This document shows positions 8,521 to 18,136 of a stretch of 22,640 bases of DNA, in pieces. The stretch's first letter is position 1, and the number at the start of each line of letters is the position of its first letter. Position numbers and translations under genes: made by a program. Below the pieces are notes generated by a model, which saw only the letters and a program-made list of their open reading frames with translations, did not search any database and was not told the origin of the DNA. This stretch comes from Beroe ovata (lineage: Eukaryota > Ctenophora > Nuda > Beroida > Beroidae), in contig CAMPET010000056.1 of assembly GCA_946803715.1 (NCBI GenBank), positions 55,394-78,033 on the forward strand. The letters are read 5' to 3'.

Positions 8521-10404
8521 AAATACCTATTAACTAACCTTTATTTTTATTCAACTTTAGGATATAGGAAGCTATGTGTCAATAGTTCCGGCTGCTCATA
8601 AATCCCCCATGATAGCATGATGTTTTGAACTGACTGTGATGCTATCATACAAGAATCTTACCTATATTCTCATTATTAGGTAATCACTTTTTCGGTACAT
8701 CATCTGATGTGATTTTGGTACCTATGTGCATTTGTGCAGTAATTTATACCTAAATATCTGATATGACTTAATAGTTAGTTTAAATCTTATTATTTCAGCC
8801 AACTTAAAGAAGATGGTTACTATTGGATTGCTCAAGAGCTAGAAGAACAACATTTCTCTAGTAAGGATACTGGTTATTTTCCCAAAAGACTAGCTCCATC
8901 GGTGGATCTCGAGAAAATAATTGCAGCTCATGAAGTATGTTCTGATATATTAGTCAATGCCAAGCATGCATTGGGTGATAGAGGTAGAGGTAGAGGTATG
9001 AAACAGTTGCTTTTACTCTTCTAGTATTGTTTCTAGTCGCCCATAATATGTTTTGCATCTTTTTCTTCTCAGGTCTACGTTCTACAAGAAGGCCAAACAG
9101 TTTTCATGATAGCTGCAAGTTTGCTGCTTCAGAGACAAATATTTCTCTTGATTCCAATGAAATAGTAAGTCGATGTCCTGAGGGAATTGCAGCCAAACAC
9201 GATGGTCCAACGATGAAAAGGGGAAGAATTGTAAGAGTGGAAGATAATGAGGAGAATAATTCGACTCACATCATTTCTGAACGGCAGGAAATGTCGCAAA
9301 ATATTTCATTTCGGAGTGATTTAATATCGGGCCAAACATTTTGTGGAAAGTCGTCAACTGTTGATATGAGCCATTCAGGTCACCGATTCCATACACGTAA
9401 GTGTTTGTGAAATCTGTTTCATCTTATGATATTTGATAATGTACCTAATTGACTGGTATTTGATAATGGTATTATTATCAAAAATAAATCAATTTTTATC
9501 TTTATAAAATATTCTAGTCAGGGAAGGACTTCGATTGCGAAAATTTGGTGATTATGACGATTATGTAAACTGCTCTACTGATGCCTCATTATTGGAATCA
9601 GGTGAACGGTTTGAAATTGTTAAATATTTGGCGCCCTTTTCAACACCTGCCACAGAAAGAACAGACCTGGACTTTTAATAGTTCTCTATCGTCTACCCAT
9701 GAATCGAACAAAGATTGTGATGAACAATTTTATTATGGTCCAATGGTGAAAAAGGGAAGAAAAAAAGATGATGAGAGGGTAAATTCAGCCCACATATCGT
9801 TTGTACTGCAACAAACGTCGCAACAAATTGAATCCCAGAATGACTCATCATCAGGCCAAACTCTTTTTGGGGATTCAGCAACAGTTGATATAGAACATCC
9901 TCTTCCAGGTTAGTGAATGTGGCATATTCTGTGACCTATTTTTGTACTTGAAAAGTAATTCGGAAATGAAATGCATTAAATTTGATTGTATAGAGTAGTG
10001 TTGTAAAGTTTAAAAATGCATTACACTCAGGTTTTTTAGGCAGGGAAGGATTTTTCTTTGGCGAATTTGGTGGTTCTGACGAGATTGCAAACTGCTCTAC
10101 TGAAACCTCATTATCCGTCTTCAAAACAGCAATCACGGATTTTAGAGTCAAAACTTCCATATCCCCTCCTGATGAATTGAACAAAGACTGTGATGAACAA
10201 TGCAAGGATAATGTGAATGGTGAATCACTTTCAGAGATTGAGCCATCTAGCATTTCCAAAAACTCCACGGTATTGAGCCATGATGCAACGCATTTAAATT
10301 TGAGTGCTCCATCTAGTTCTTCATTTTACATTGCAAAACCAAGTTGTAGTAAAGACTGCCAGTCAACTCACATGACTACTGAGCCTATACAATCTCCCGA
10401 TTGC

Positions 10405-10677
10405 CTATCTTTTGATTTAGATCAAAAGCTAGCAGTCATATCTATTCTAAAGGAAGGATGGGAACTCAACAACACCTTTAGAAGAAGGGTCAAGGCAGTG
10501 ATACCAAAAATTGGAAAATCTTCAGCTCAAGAAGTAATTGATATAGTTTTTGGTGTACACTCACATCTATTTGTAGAGATAGGCAAGATCAAAAGTGGAG
10601 AACATCGTATCAAAATAAAGGATGAATTCAAAAAGTCTGACATTATCTCCATACTGGAAATTTTGAATTCAATGCAT
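10405..10677 (+). repeat. Novel domain copy B1
   Basis: It opens with LSFDLDQKLAVISILKEGW and has RRVKAVIP, SAQEVI, VFGVHSH and FVEI. The second strand is variant (HRIKIKDEF). A linker with CSKDCQST precedes it, as in gene A (GCKDSQST), so linker and domain duplicated together. Confidence 0.85.
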
Positions 10678-10992
10678 GACTCAGTCCCTTCAACAGCTGC
10701 ATTTGTCACAAACTTGAATTCCAGTTTTAGTAATTTCATATCACCTCCCGGTGATTCGGAAGGAGACTGTAGGAAATCTATCAGACTATCATTGGGGAAT
10801 CATCAATGTGGTAGCAAGGAATTCATGACACCATCAACTGCCGAAAAACTTTCAAGGGGCCCTGGAATTTCTGAAGACTCACCTGTTTCTCTCTCGTATA
10901 GTGCTGCAACTTTGCCAAATGGGAATGAAGCATTGAGTAGCACATCCCATAGAGGTAAAACAGGTTTTAGTAAACAGAGGCTATCAAATAAT

Positions 10993-11267
10993 TTGTCATT
11001 TGATTTAAATCAAAACTAGAAATTATATCGATTCTTAAAGAAGGGTGGATAGTCAGCAATGTGTTTACAAAAAGAGTCAAAGAATGTTTGCCAAGTGCTA
11101 AAAAATACTCTCCTAAGCAGATTTTTGTTGCTGTTTTTGGTGTACATTCTCATCGATTTGTCGAGTTAGGTAAAAAGGGACGAGAAAACGCACGCGTTAG
11201 AATTAACCAAGCATTCAGAACGTTTGACAATGACTCCATAATGAAACTCGTGAATTCAGCTCATTTG
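10993..11267 (+). repeat. Novel domain copy B2, broken by a one-base deletion
   Basis: LSFDLNQ is followed by a frame break at 11012-11019 (CAAAACTAG, against CAAAAACTAG in the intact sister copies). It then continues as ISILKEGW, TKRVKECLPSA, VFGVHSHRFVEL and ARVRINQ. Apart from the missing A the copy is well preserved. Confidence 0.85.
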
Positions 11268-11701
11268 TTAGGACCATCAATAGCGTCAGTCACAAACAGG
11301 TCCAAATCGGATCATTTGGACCCTACACCCTATCATGATAGGAAAAGAAACCATTCCAAATCCCATTATAGGAATAGAAATCATTCCAAATCCCACCATT
11401 TCATGATTGATCACTGGAAAAGAAAAAATTCCTCTTCTCATCATCAGAAATGTTGTCGATTCATATTTGATTCTTCAGATACTCAACAATACGAGAGAAG
11501 CATGATAATATCAGAGAGCGAATATCTCGCCAAGACAAAGACTCCTGAAGTTTCCAAACACTTCTCTCTTTATCCTGGTAGCAATTCCGCAACCCTTTTT
11601 AGTGTTCTTAGTGGGAATCCTGCATCTACAACTTTTTTCCATGGCAAAAAACCGGGTTGTAAAGACAAGTCTACTCTAATGGCTGTTGAAGCTTTCAATC
11701 C

Positions 11702-11983
11702 GCCACCTCTCGTTCCGGAACAAAAAATATCAGTTATATCAATTCTAAAAGAAGGATGGAAACTCTTTAGTACCTTCCTAATTAAGGTCAAGGAAGTCAT
11801 ACCTTGTGCGAAAAAATATTCAGCCCAAGAAATAATTTTCGCAGTTTTTGGTGTACACTCACATCAATTTTTAGATTTCCATGAGAACAGAAAATATGGA
11901 GAGTCAGGTGTCAAGATCAAAAAAGCATACAAAAACTTTAATAACAATACCTAATATACTTAGAATTATAGATTCGGCTAATT
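11702..11983 (+). repeat. Novel domain copy B3, frame break near its end
   Basis: It reads PEQKISVISILKEGW, IKVKEVIP, SAQEIIFAVFGVHSHQF and VKIKKAYKNF, then stops at 11952-11954. The next frame continues with ILRIIDSANL, the expected end of a copy. The space between these is four bases longer than in sister copies, which explains the shift. Confidence 0.85.
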
Positions 11984-12189
11984 TGTCTGTACAATCAACA
12001 GATTCAGTCGCAGAGAGATCCAAAAGTGATTATGGGGACAATCTTGATTCTATATCTTCATTGCACTATGCTGCCACAAGCCCTTCAAAAAAGAAAACAG
12101 TGGTTATTGCTAAATCGCCCCTTACAAAACCAGTTTGCAACAATAACCGCGACCACTCAACTCCAGAAGCTGCTGAAACTCCTCATCCT

Positions 12190-12459
12190 CCCGATCTTGA
12201 TTTGAATCAAAAGTTAGATGTTATATCGATTCTCAAAAAAAGATGGCAACCCATTTATAATTTTAGGAAGTGGGTTGAAGCAGCAATACCAAGTCTTGAA
12301 AAATTTTCAGCTCAAGAGATACTTCTTGCAGTTTTCGGTGTACACGTACATCAATTTGTAGAGTTTCGCGTGAATGAACGTGGAACAAAACTCGTCAGAA
12401 TAAATCAGTCATACAGAAAAACGGACAATTCTTCTTTGCTGGAACTTGTTGATTCCGAG
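12190..12459 (+). repeat. Novel domain copy B4
   Basis: It reads LDLNQKLDVISILKK, RKWVEAAIPSLEKFSAQEIL, LAVFGVHVHQFVEF, LVRINQSYR and LLELVDS. Intact and in frame. The helix-1 end is variant (RW in place of GW). Confidence 0.85.
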
Positions 12460-12702
12460 CCAACATCTGAACCAATGATTTGTGAGTCATCAACAGTCAC
12501 GTTCACGAATTCCAGTGCCAAAAGTTCCATACCGTATTGTTTGAACTGTCAAAGTAGGTGTGAGGATAGGAATGAAGTTGGGTATCGAGGTAAAAGAAAG
12601 AATAACAGTGAGGCTCAAAGTGACGAAAAATATGAAACAGCAACTGAAAATCTCTCCATTCTTAAATCTTTGGATTCAAAACCATCAACAGCCATTAGAA
12701 AT

Positions 12703-12978
12703 TTATCGTTGGAATTGTGTCAAAAAATAACAGTTATATCGATTCTAAGAAAAGGATGGAAACGCTGCAAAACCTTTGAGAAAAAAGTCAGAGCAGAAAT
12801 ACCGAGTGCCGCAAAATATTCAGCCCAAGAAATACTTCTTGCAGTTTTTGGTATGAAATTACATCAGTTTGTAGAGTTTGGTGAGAACGAACATGGAAAC
12901 ACGCGTGTTAAACTTAGTGAAGCATACAAAACGTATGACAATATCTCCATGATAAGACTTTTGCATTCAGGTCATTTG
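12703..12978 (+). repeat. Novel domain copy B5
   Basis: It reads LSLELCQKITVISILRKGW, KKVRAEIPSA, SAQEILLAVFG, HQFVEFGENEHGNTRVKL and LLHSGHL. Intact. The variant start LSLEL is shared with B7, suggesting that B4-B5 and B6-B7 arose by duplication of pairs. Confidence 0.85.
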
Positions 12979-13272
12979 CAATTAACTGATTTAGTTACTA
13001 CAAAGAGTTCCAAATCTGATCGATGGAAAAACAATGAATCTCTCAAGCCTTCGTCAGATGATCAACAATATAACTGGGAGAAGATCATAGCACCATCAGA
13101 TAGTGAGTCGTTTTCAGAGACAAGTATACCAAGAATTTTCAAACCATTGTCTACTTCTTCTGTATACAGTGAAGAAACCGCTCCAAATGGGAATGCAGCC
13201 CATAGTCCTTCACGCCAGGGTGATGTATCGGGTTGTAGTAGCCAGTCAACTCCAGTCACTTCTGTTGTAAAT

Positions 13273-13542
13273 TTATCTTTTGATTTGAATCAAAGACTAG
13301 AAGTCATATCGATTCTCAAAGAAGGATGGAAACTTAACAAAACATTTGCGAAGAGGGTCAAAGCTGTAATAAAAAGTGCTGAAAAATATTCAGCCCAAGA
13401 AATAATTGCTACAGTTTTTGGTGTACACTCACATCGATTTGTTGAGTTTGGTATGAAGGACAAGAAAAGAGCTCGTGTCAGAATGAATCATTCATACCAA
13501 ACATCTGACAATCTCTTCATTCTGAATTTTTTGGACACCGAA
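13273..13542 (+). repeat. Novel domain copy B6
   Basis: It reads LSFDLNQRLEVISILKEGW, AKRVKAVI, YSAQEIIATVFGVHSHRF, VEF and RARVRMNHSYQTSDN. Intact and close to the family consensus. It is separated from B7 by only about seven residues, whereas other copies have long Ser-rich linkers. Confidence 0.85.
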
Positions 13543-13563
13543 CAATCAACAACCATTGATGAT

Positions 13564-13836
13564 TTATCATTGGAATTGTCTCAAAAAGTCGCTGTCATAT
13601 CAATTCTTAAAGGAGGCTGGAAATTCTACAGTACCTTTGTGAAGAAGGTCAGGGCATGTATACCTAGTGCCGAAAAATATTCAGCGGAAGAAATAGTTGG
13701 TGCAGTTTTTGGTGTAAACTCATATCGATTTGTAGAACTAGATGAGAACCGTAGTGGAGATGTTCGCGTCAGAATTAATGTAGCATACGAAAAGTGTGAA
13801 AATATCGCCATACTAAGACTTGTTGATTCTTGTCAT
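13564..13836 (+). repeat. Novel domain copy B7, followed by a stop
   Basis: It reads LSLELSQKVAVISILKGGW, KKVRACIPSA, YSAEEIVGAVFGVNSYRF, VEL, DVRVRINVAY and ILRLVDSCH, then TAA. The stop directly ends the domain without the basic tail seen in gene A. A relic of that tail lies 1 kb downstream. Confidence 0.85.
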
Positions 13837-13839
13837 TAA

Positions 13840-14935
13840 TCCTTTGATCTTTTGATCAACAGTTTCAGCCAAAAGCAAGCCCAAATGTTATCAATGGAAA
13901 AGTAAAGAAACTATCTATGGCATTGAAGATTTAGAAATGGATAAATTCATACCTGAGCTAAAGAGTAACGAATCTTGTCCTGATAATTGTGAAAGCAATG
14001 AAATCGCCAAGGTTTCTTCTCATGATGTAACTGACCAGCAATCAACATAGTGCCAGCAGGAAAATTCCCCAACCTTTTTTTACTGTTCACAGCGGCACGA
14101 TCCCTCCTAATAGAAGTTCTTCTTTCCATAGTGAACAACCGGGTTGTAGTTATTAAGACAGCCAGTCAACTCTAATGACTGCTGCACCTATGAAGTCTGC
14201 TGGATATATTTTATTTTTTGATTCAAATCAAAAACTAAAGGTTATATCGATTATTAAAGAATGATGGAAAGTTGAGTCGAAATTTTTGAAACGGATCAAC
14301 GCCGTGATACCTTGTGCTGGAAATTTCTCAGTCGAAGAAATACTTTTTGCAGTTTTTGGTGTGCAATATGATCGATTTGTCGAGTTTGGTTAGAACTGAG
14401 AGTGAACGTGGAAAAGCACGATTAAGAAAAAATGAAGAGTATGGAAAATGTGACAGTATCTCCATACTTAAACTTGTGAATACGGCTTATTTGGCAAGTG
14501 ATGAATCCGTACCTGGGCTGAAAGATAACGAATCTGCACATGATCATTGGAAAAGTGATTCAAAACCTGGTCATTTGATTAAAAATGGGTCGTATATAAT
14601 CATGACCATATGGAAAGGCCAAGGGAGGAATCCATACCTTACTATCGGGAAAGTATTGAGTCAGTGCCTGATCATTGGGAAAGTATTGAATGAATTTCAG
14701 AGATAAAGACACCAGGAATTTCAAAGCGCTCACCAGTTTTTTCTGTGCACAGTGTCCCATCCCCTTCAAATGGGAATGCAGCAGGAAGGGTGGAAACGCT
14801 GCACGACCTTTGATATGAGCACGGGGGAAAATCCTGTCCGCTTCTGTCTCCCAGCATGATAGGTGTACTAGGGGTGGAAAAGCCTCTAAGTCTGTCGATA
14901 TGTTGTTATTAACACGCAGTTTCATGGGGAAAAAT
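13840..14935 (+). pseudogene. Decayed 3' end of gene B (relic copy 8, fragment of copy 9, relic tail)
   Basis: Past the gene B stop the sequence still resembles the family but is broken. An open linker-like stretch (about 13869-14050) is out of frame. Copy 8 (about 14204-14495) reads NQKLKVISIIKE, then TGA (14262-14264) where other copies have GGA, then FAVFGV, RFVEFG and TAG (14391-14393) where others have GAG, followed by a shift. Near 14782 a fragment matches KEGWKRC.TF. Around 14866 AGGGGTGGAAAAG matches the gene A tail (TRGGKK). The array was therefore once longer and shared gene A's C-terminus. Confidence 0.7.
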
Positions 14936-15434
14936 TTGATCTTTTACAATGAAACATGAAATGTTTTACAATGAATTGAGAAAAATCGATGAGAAGAAGT
15001 TTTTTTAAAGTTTGATTCTTTGCTGTTTAAACTAAAGAATTAAATTTTCTTTAACCACAAATTTGGTTGACGATCGTTTTATCCCATTTAGCATGGCCTT
15101 GATTCCTTGGACTTTTTTACGATCATCACTTCACGTTGTAGATGATTGAGTTGAACTATCAATGAACAATTACGATTTCGTTTCGTATGATTACTTTGAA
15201 TACTGTCGTTTTACACTTTTATATGCATGAAATTTGATTGGGTACATATTTTTTGCTGTAATGAAAATATATTATGCGTGATAAAATTCTTTTCTTTGTT
15301 GTTTTTTCTCATGTTATTGACAATTGCACTTTTGATCTATCACAAGAACTCTATTTGTCTGATCAACCATATTCAGTGACTGGTGTTTCATTACCAAATG
15401 TTCTCGATCATATCATAGAGTCACCTCTCTAGCA
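14936..15434. other. AT-rich intergenic sequence, nothing recognised
   Basis: No exon, repeat or structured element was identified on either strand between the relic end of gene B and the next candidate start codon. Confidence 0.5.
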
Positions 15435-16268
15435 ATGACTGAAGTACTGGAACCGCTATCGGATNCATAGGAAGAGGGCGCTGACACCACCTCCCTTGAC
15501 ACCCCCGGACACAAGGTGAGACGGAGAGTCAGAGTGGTGGAGGAAACGGTGAAAATGTACCCTCATGAGGAATTGTACGGCCCTGACTTGGAACAACGCC
15601 AGAACAAGTTAGTAAATCACCGGCTCACCTCCAATATCACCTTCAATATCACCTTCACTCTTCAGCATCACCTCGTTTCCCTCACTTTGAGACTTCTCAC
15701 AATGACATCACCTCACCGCAGTCTCCTCATTCAATATCAGTCCCCTATCATTACAAGCAGTTTTGTGAATCACCCCATTCCCTCACACATGCTTCCCACA
15801 TCATACACTCCCTCTGATAATATTACACTCTCTCGCTCAACATGCGTTATATTCCACTTATCTTCCTCATATCTCCATATCCAACTCCTTTCATCCCCCT
15901 TCTATCATCTTAGTACTCTCTCTTGTGTTACCGTCCTCTGACCTCTATGTTAAATCTCCCCCCTCCTTGTGTTAACACTTCCACTCCTTGTGTTAACACT
16001 CCCATTCCTTGTGTTAACACCCCATTCCTTGTGTTAACACTCCCTCTCCTTGTGTTAACACTCCCTCTCCTTGTGTTAACACTCCCCCTCCTTGTGTTAA
16101 CACTCCCACTCCTTGTGTTAACACTCACTCCCCACTCTGTGCTAACACCTCTTCCACATCCTCAGGACGCTAGCTCTCTGGAGAGACATTCTTAGTTTCG
16201 TGCTGTTAGTAGTCCCCGTAGCAGTCTTTGTATTCTTCTACTACTCGAAACAGCCGGCAGCTTCCTAA
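15435..16268 (+). CDS. Small predicted tail-anchored membrane protein, copy 1 (start disturbed by an unresolved base)
   Basis: Exon 15435-15607 is followed by an intron with a minisatellite and a last exon 16166-16268. The split codon AA|G restores the frame. The C-terminus LALWRDILSFVLLVVPVAVF and following residues form one transmembrane helix, ending in a short polar tail (SKQPAAS). With basic and acidic sequence upstream (RRRVRVVEETVKMYPHEELY) this suggests a tail-anchored protein facing the cytoplasm or nucleoplasm. I do not recognise the family. Odd points: an N at 15465 is followed in frame by TAG (15468-15470), so the first part is uncertain. A strong donor-like CACAAG|GTGAGA at about 15510 offers another exon end. 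It may be the 3' end of a larger gene. Confidence 0.5.
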
Positions 16269-16339
16269 AGTTCCACTTCTACCTACAAATATAGTGTGTG
16301 TTTGTCACCTGCGGGGGTGTCAACTGATGTTAACTTGAC
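15614..16339 (+). repeat. Duplicated block, copy 1
   Basis: This segment is near-identical to 17208-18025. It starts AAATCACCGGCTCACC and ends GATGTTAACTTGAC, exactly at the N at 16340. It contains the intron, the minisatellite and the transmembrane last exon. The size difference (726 against 818 bases) comes mainly from minisatellite copy number. Confidence 0.9.
15955..16145. repeat. ~20-bp GTTAAC minisatellite, copy 1
   Basis: About nine units of CCTTGTGTTAACACTCCCACT with small variations occupy the intron of the tail-anchored gene. Each unit carries the palindrome GTTAAC. Open frames on both strands through this array are artefacts of the repeat. Confidence 0.9.
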
Positions 16340-16388
16340 NCCCCGATTTATAAGTCCCCGATGTATAACACCCCTCCCCCAATACCAG

Positions 16389-16964
16389 GTGGTGAAGATA
16401 ACATCACGGAAGGATTCACCGGACGGAGCAGAGCACCTCTACGAGGTACACTGGAGAGACGGTGACGTCACATTTGAACCACTTGCCAACTTGTCAGGGG
16501 CAGCTGATGCCCTGCGAGAGTTCCTGGAGACCCAATTCCCGGAGGATGGACTGTTGAAAGTGTTGTCAGCAATGCACGACTCTGAGGATGAGGTTGATGG
16601 AGTGGAGAGTAACGGGGCAACTTTGGGGGAGGAGGAGAAGTTGTCTTGGCTGGCAAAGTGGCATCAAAAAACAACCCGGGGTAGCACTCAGTACTGGTTG
16701 AGAAAGGGAGCTACGGAGAACTCTGCTGAGGTGGAGCCGAGTTTGTTGAAACGAGTAAGGGAAAGTGAGGAAGGTGAGTGTCCTGTGTTAACAAGATCTG
16801 TGTAACCATCTGTATTTCTGTGTCACGATATGTTTTTTCATCTCCCTATTTATCATTGAACAGTTGATGAAGGGACTGATGATATTGATGTAGGAGCACC
16901 TCTCGCACCATCGTCTGTCCCTGAGACACCTGTTGAAGATGTGTCAGCAGTGCTCTTCTCTGAG
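16389..16964 (+). CDS. Chromodomain protein, partial (two or more exons)
   Basis: Exon 16389-16773 joins exon 16864-16964 in phase. The first begins within a chromodomain: YQVVKITSRK...YEVHWRDGDVTFEPL.NL, matching the family plan Y.VEKI...EY.VKW....TWEP..NL. Chromodomains bind methylated histone tails or RNA. The aromatic cage is partly visible (Y at the start, W in HWRDG, F in place of W before EP). Downstream are an acidic segment, WLAKWHQKTTRGSTQYWLRK, and a second acidic, Pro-rich exon. A further exon may start after CTTCCAG near 17116 (SPTSIKVDDSKRES) and run into the N at 17207. The 5' end is lost at or before the N at 16340. Which chromodomain subfamily it belongs to cannot be told. 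Confidence 0.65.
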
Positions 16965-17549
16965 GTTTGTTGTCATAGAGCAAGTTACCATGGGGACGCG
17001 CAACTCGGTTCCTACGGTGGGGGGGGTCCAACTACCAGCGGCCATTTGCCTAAAAAAATCCCGATTTCGGCCAGATGGCCGATGGCCGGATGGCCATTTT
17101 TTTCTCTTTTGCCTTCCAGAATCGCCCACAAGCATCAAGGTTGATGATAGTAAGAGAGAAAGTTGTAGCAATTCATACAAGGAACATTTTCTAGTACTTT
17201 CAGTGANAAATCACCGGCTCACCTCCAATATCACCTTCAATATCACCTTCACTCTTCAGCATCACCTCGTTTCCCTCACTTTGAGACTTCTCACAATGAC
17301 ATCACCTCACCGCAGTCTCCTCATTCAATATCAGTGCCCCATTATAATAAACAGTTTTGTGAATCACCCCATTCCCTCCCACATGCTTCCCACATCATAC
17401 ACTCCCTCCTGATAATATTACACTCTCTCGCTCAACTTGCGTTATATTCCACTTATCTTTTTCTTCCTCATATCTCCATATCCATCCCCCTTCTATCATC
17501 TTAGTACTCTCTCCTGTGTTACCGTCCTCTGACCTCTATGTTAAATCTC

Positions 17550-17825
17550 CCCCCCCCCTTGTGTTAACACTCCCACTCCTTGTGTTAACACCCCCTCTCC
17601 TTGTGTTAACACTCCCCCTCCTTGTGTTAACACCCCCACTCCTTGTGTTAACACCCCACTCCTTGTGTTAACACTTCCACTCCTTGTGTTAACACTTCCA
17701 CTCCTTGTGTTAACACTTCCACTCCTTTTGTTAACACTCCCACTCCTTTTGTTAACACTCCCACTCCTTGTGTTAACACTCCCACTCCTTGTGTTAACAC
17801 TCACTCCCCACTCTGTGCTAACACC
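17550..17825. repeat. ~20-bp GTTAAC minisatellite, copy 2
   Basis: This is the same unit as in 15955-16145 with more copies (about thirteen), including two CCTTTTGTTAAC variants. Copy-number difference between the two blocks is what one expects of two alleles of a minisatellite. Confidence 0.9.
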
Positions 17826-17846
17826 TGTCCTCTTCCCCATCCTCAG

Positions 17847-17949
17847 GACGCTAGCTCTCTGGAGAGACATTCTCAGTTTCGTGCTGTTAGTAGTCCCCGT
17901 AGCAGTCTTTGTATTCTTCTACTACTCGAAACAGCCAGCAGCTTCCTAA
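17847..17949 (+). CDS. Tail-anchor last exon, copy 2 (partial)
   Basis: The exon follows a CCTCAG acceptor and encodes LALWRDILSFVLLVVPVAVF, further hydrophobic residues, SKQPAAS and stop. It is the same as the exon at 16166-16268 apart from a few silent-type changes. No first exon accompanies it, because the block starts inside the intron at the N at 17207. It is most likely the second allele of copy 1 rather than another gene. Confidence 0.6.
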
Positions 17950-18136
17950 AGTTCTACCTACAAGTACAAATATAATATAGTGTGTGTTGGTCACCTGCGG
18001 GGGTGTCAACTGATGTTAACTTGACACCACTTCAAACGTGCGTAACTTGACACCACCATCTGTGCGAGAAGGACCCTCATCTTCCATTTTATCAGATATG
18101 ATGTTACCTCTAGGAGTACCAATACTATGGTAGGAG

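Larger units (their letters stand above)
8639..13839 (+). pseudogene. Gene B: tandem paralogue of gene A with seven domain copies and three frame breaks
   Basis: Exons 8639-8679, 8799-8995, 9073-9396, 9518-9908 and 10040-13839 mirror gene A: a 41-nt first exon with ATG, then the CstF-50-like segment (LIISQL, DGY, APS), then a polar exon. The fourth exon is an extra hybrid one, and the last carries seven copies of the ~88-residue domain. Frame breaks are a TAA at 9676-9678 after a T run, a TAG at 11017-11019 after an A run one base shorter than in sister copies, and a TAA at 11952-11954 with a net extra base before ATACTTAG. Joined across these, the product would be roughly 1,580 residues. Coding sequence between breaks is well preserved, including a 1.9-kb open stretch to 13839. 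It may therefore be a young pseudogene, a gene with homopolymer sequencing errors, or (for the first break only) one with a 58-base intron at 9602-9659 that restores frame. Confidence 0.65.
17208..18025 (+). repeat. Duplicated block, copy 2
   Basis: This is the near-identical partner of 15614-16339, beginning immediately after the N at 17207. It holds a longer minisatellite and the same transmembrane exon with few substitutions. Because each copy abuts an N on the side facing the other, an uncollapsed allele or a contig overlap is more likely than a real tandem duplication. Confidence 0.9.

Noticed and set aside
15928-16195. Open frames with repeated LVLTLPL or SVNTRSG
   Set aside because: Products of the GTTAAC minisatellite in an intron; the same applies to 17541-17870.
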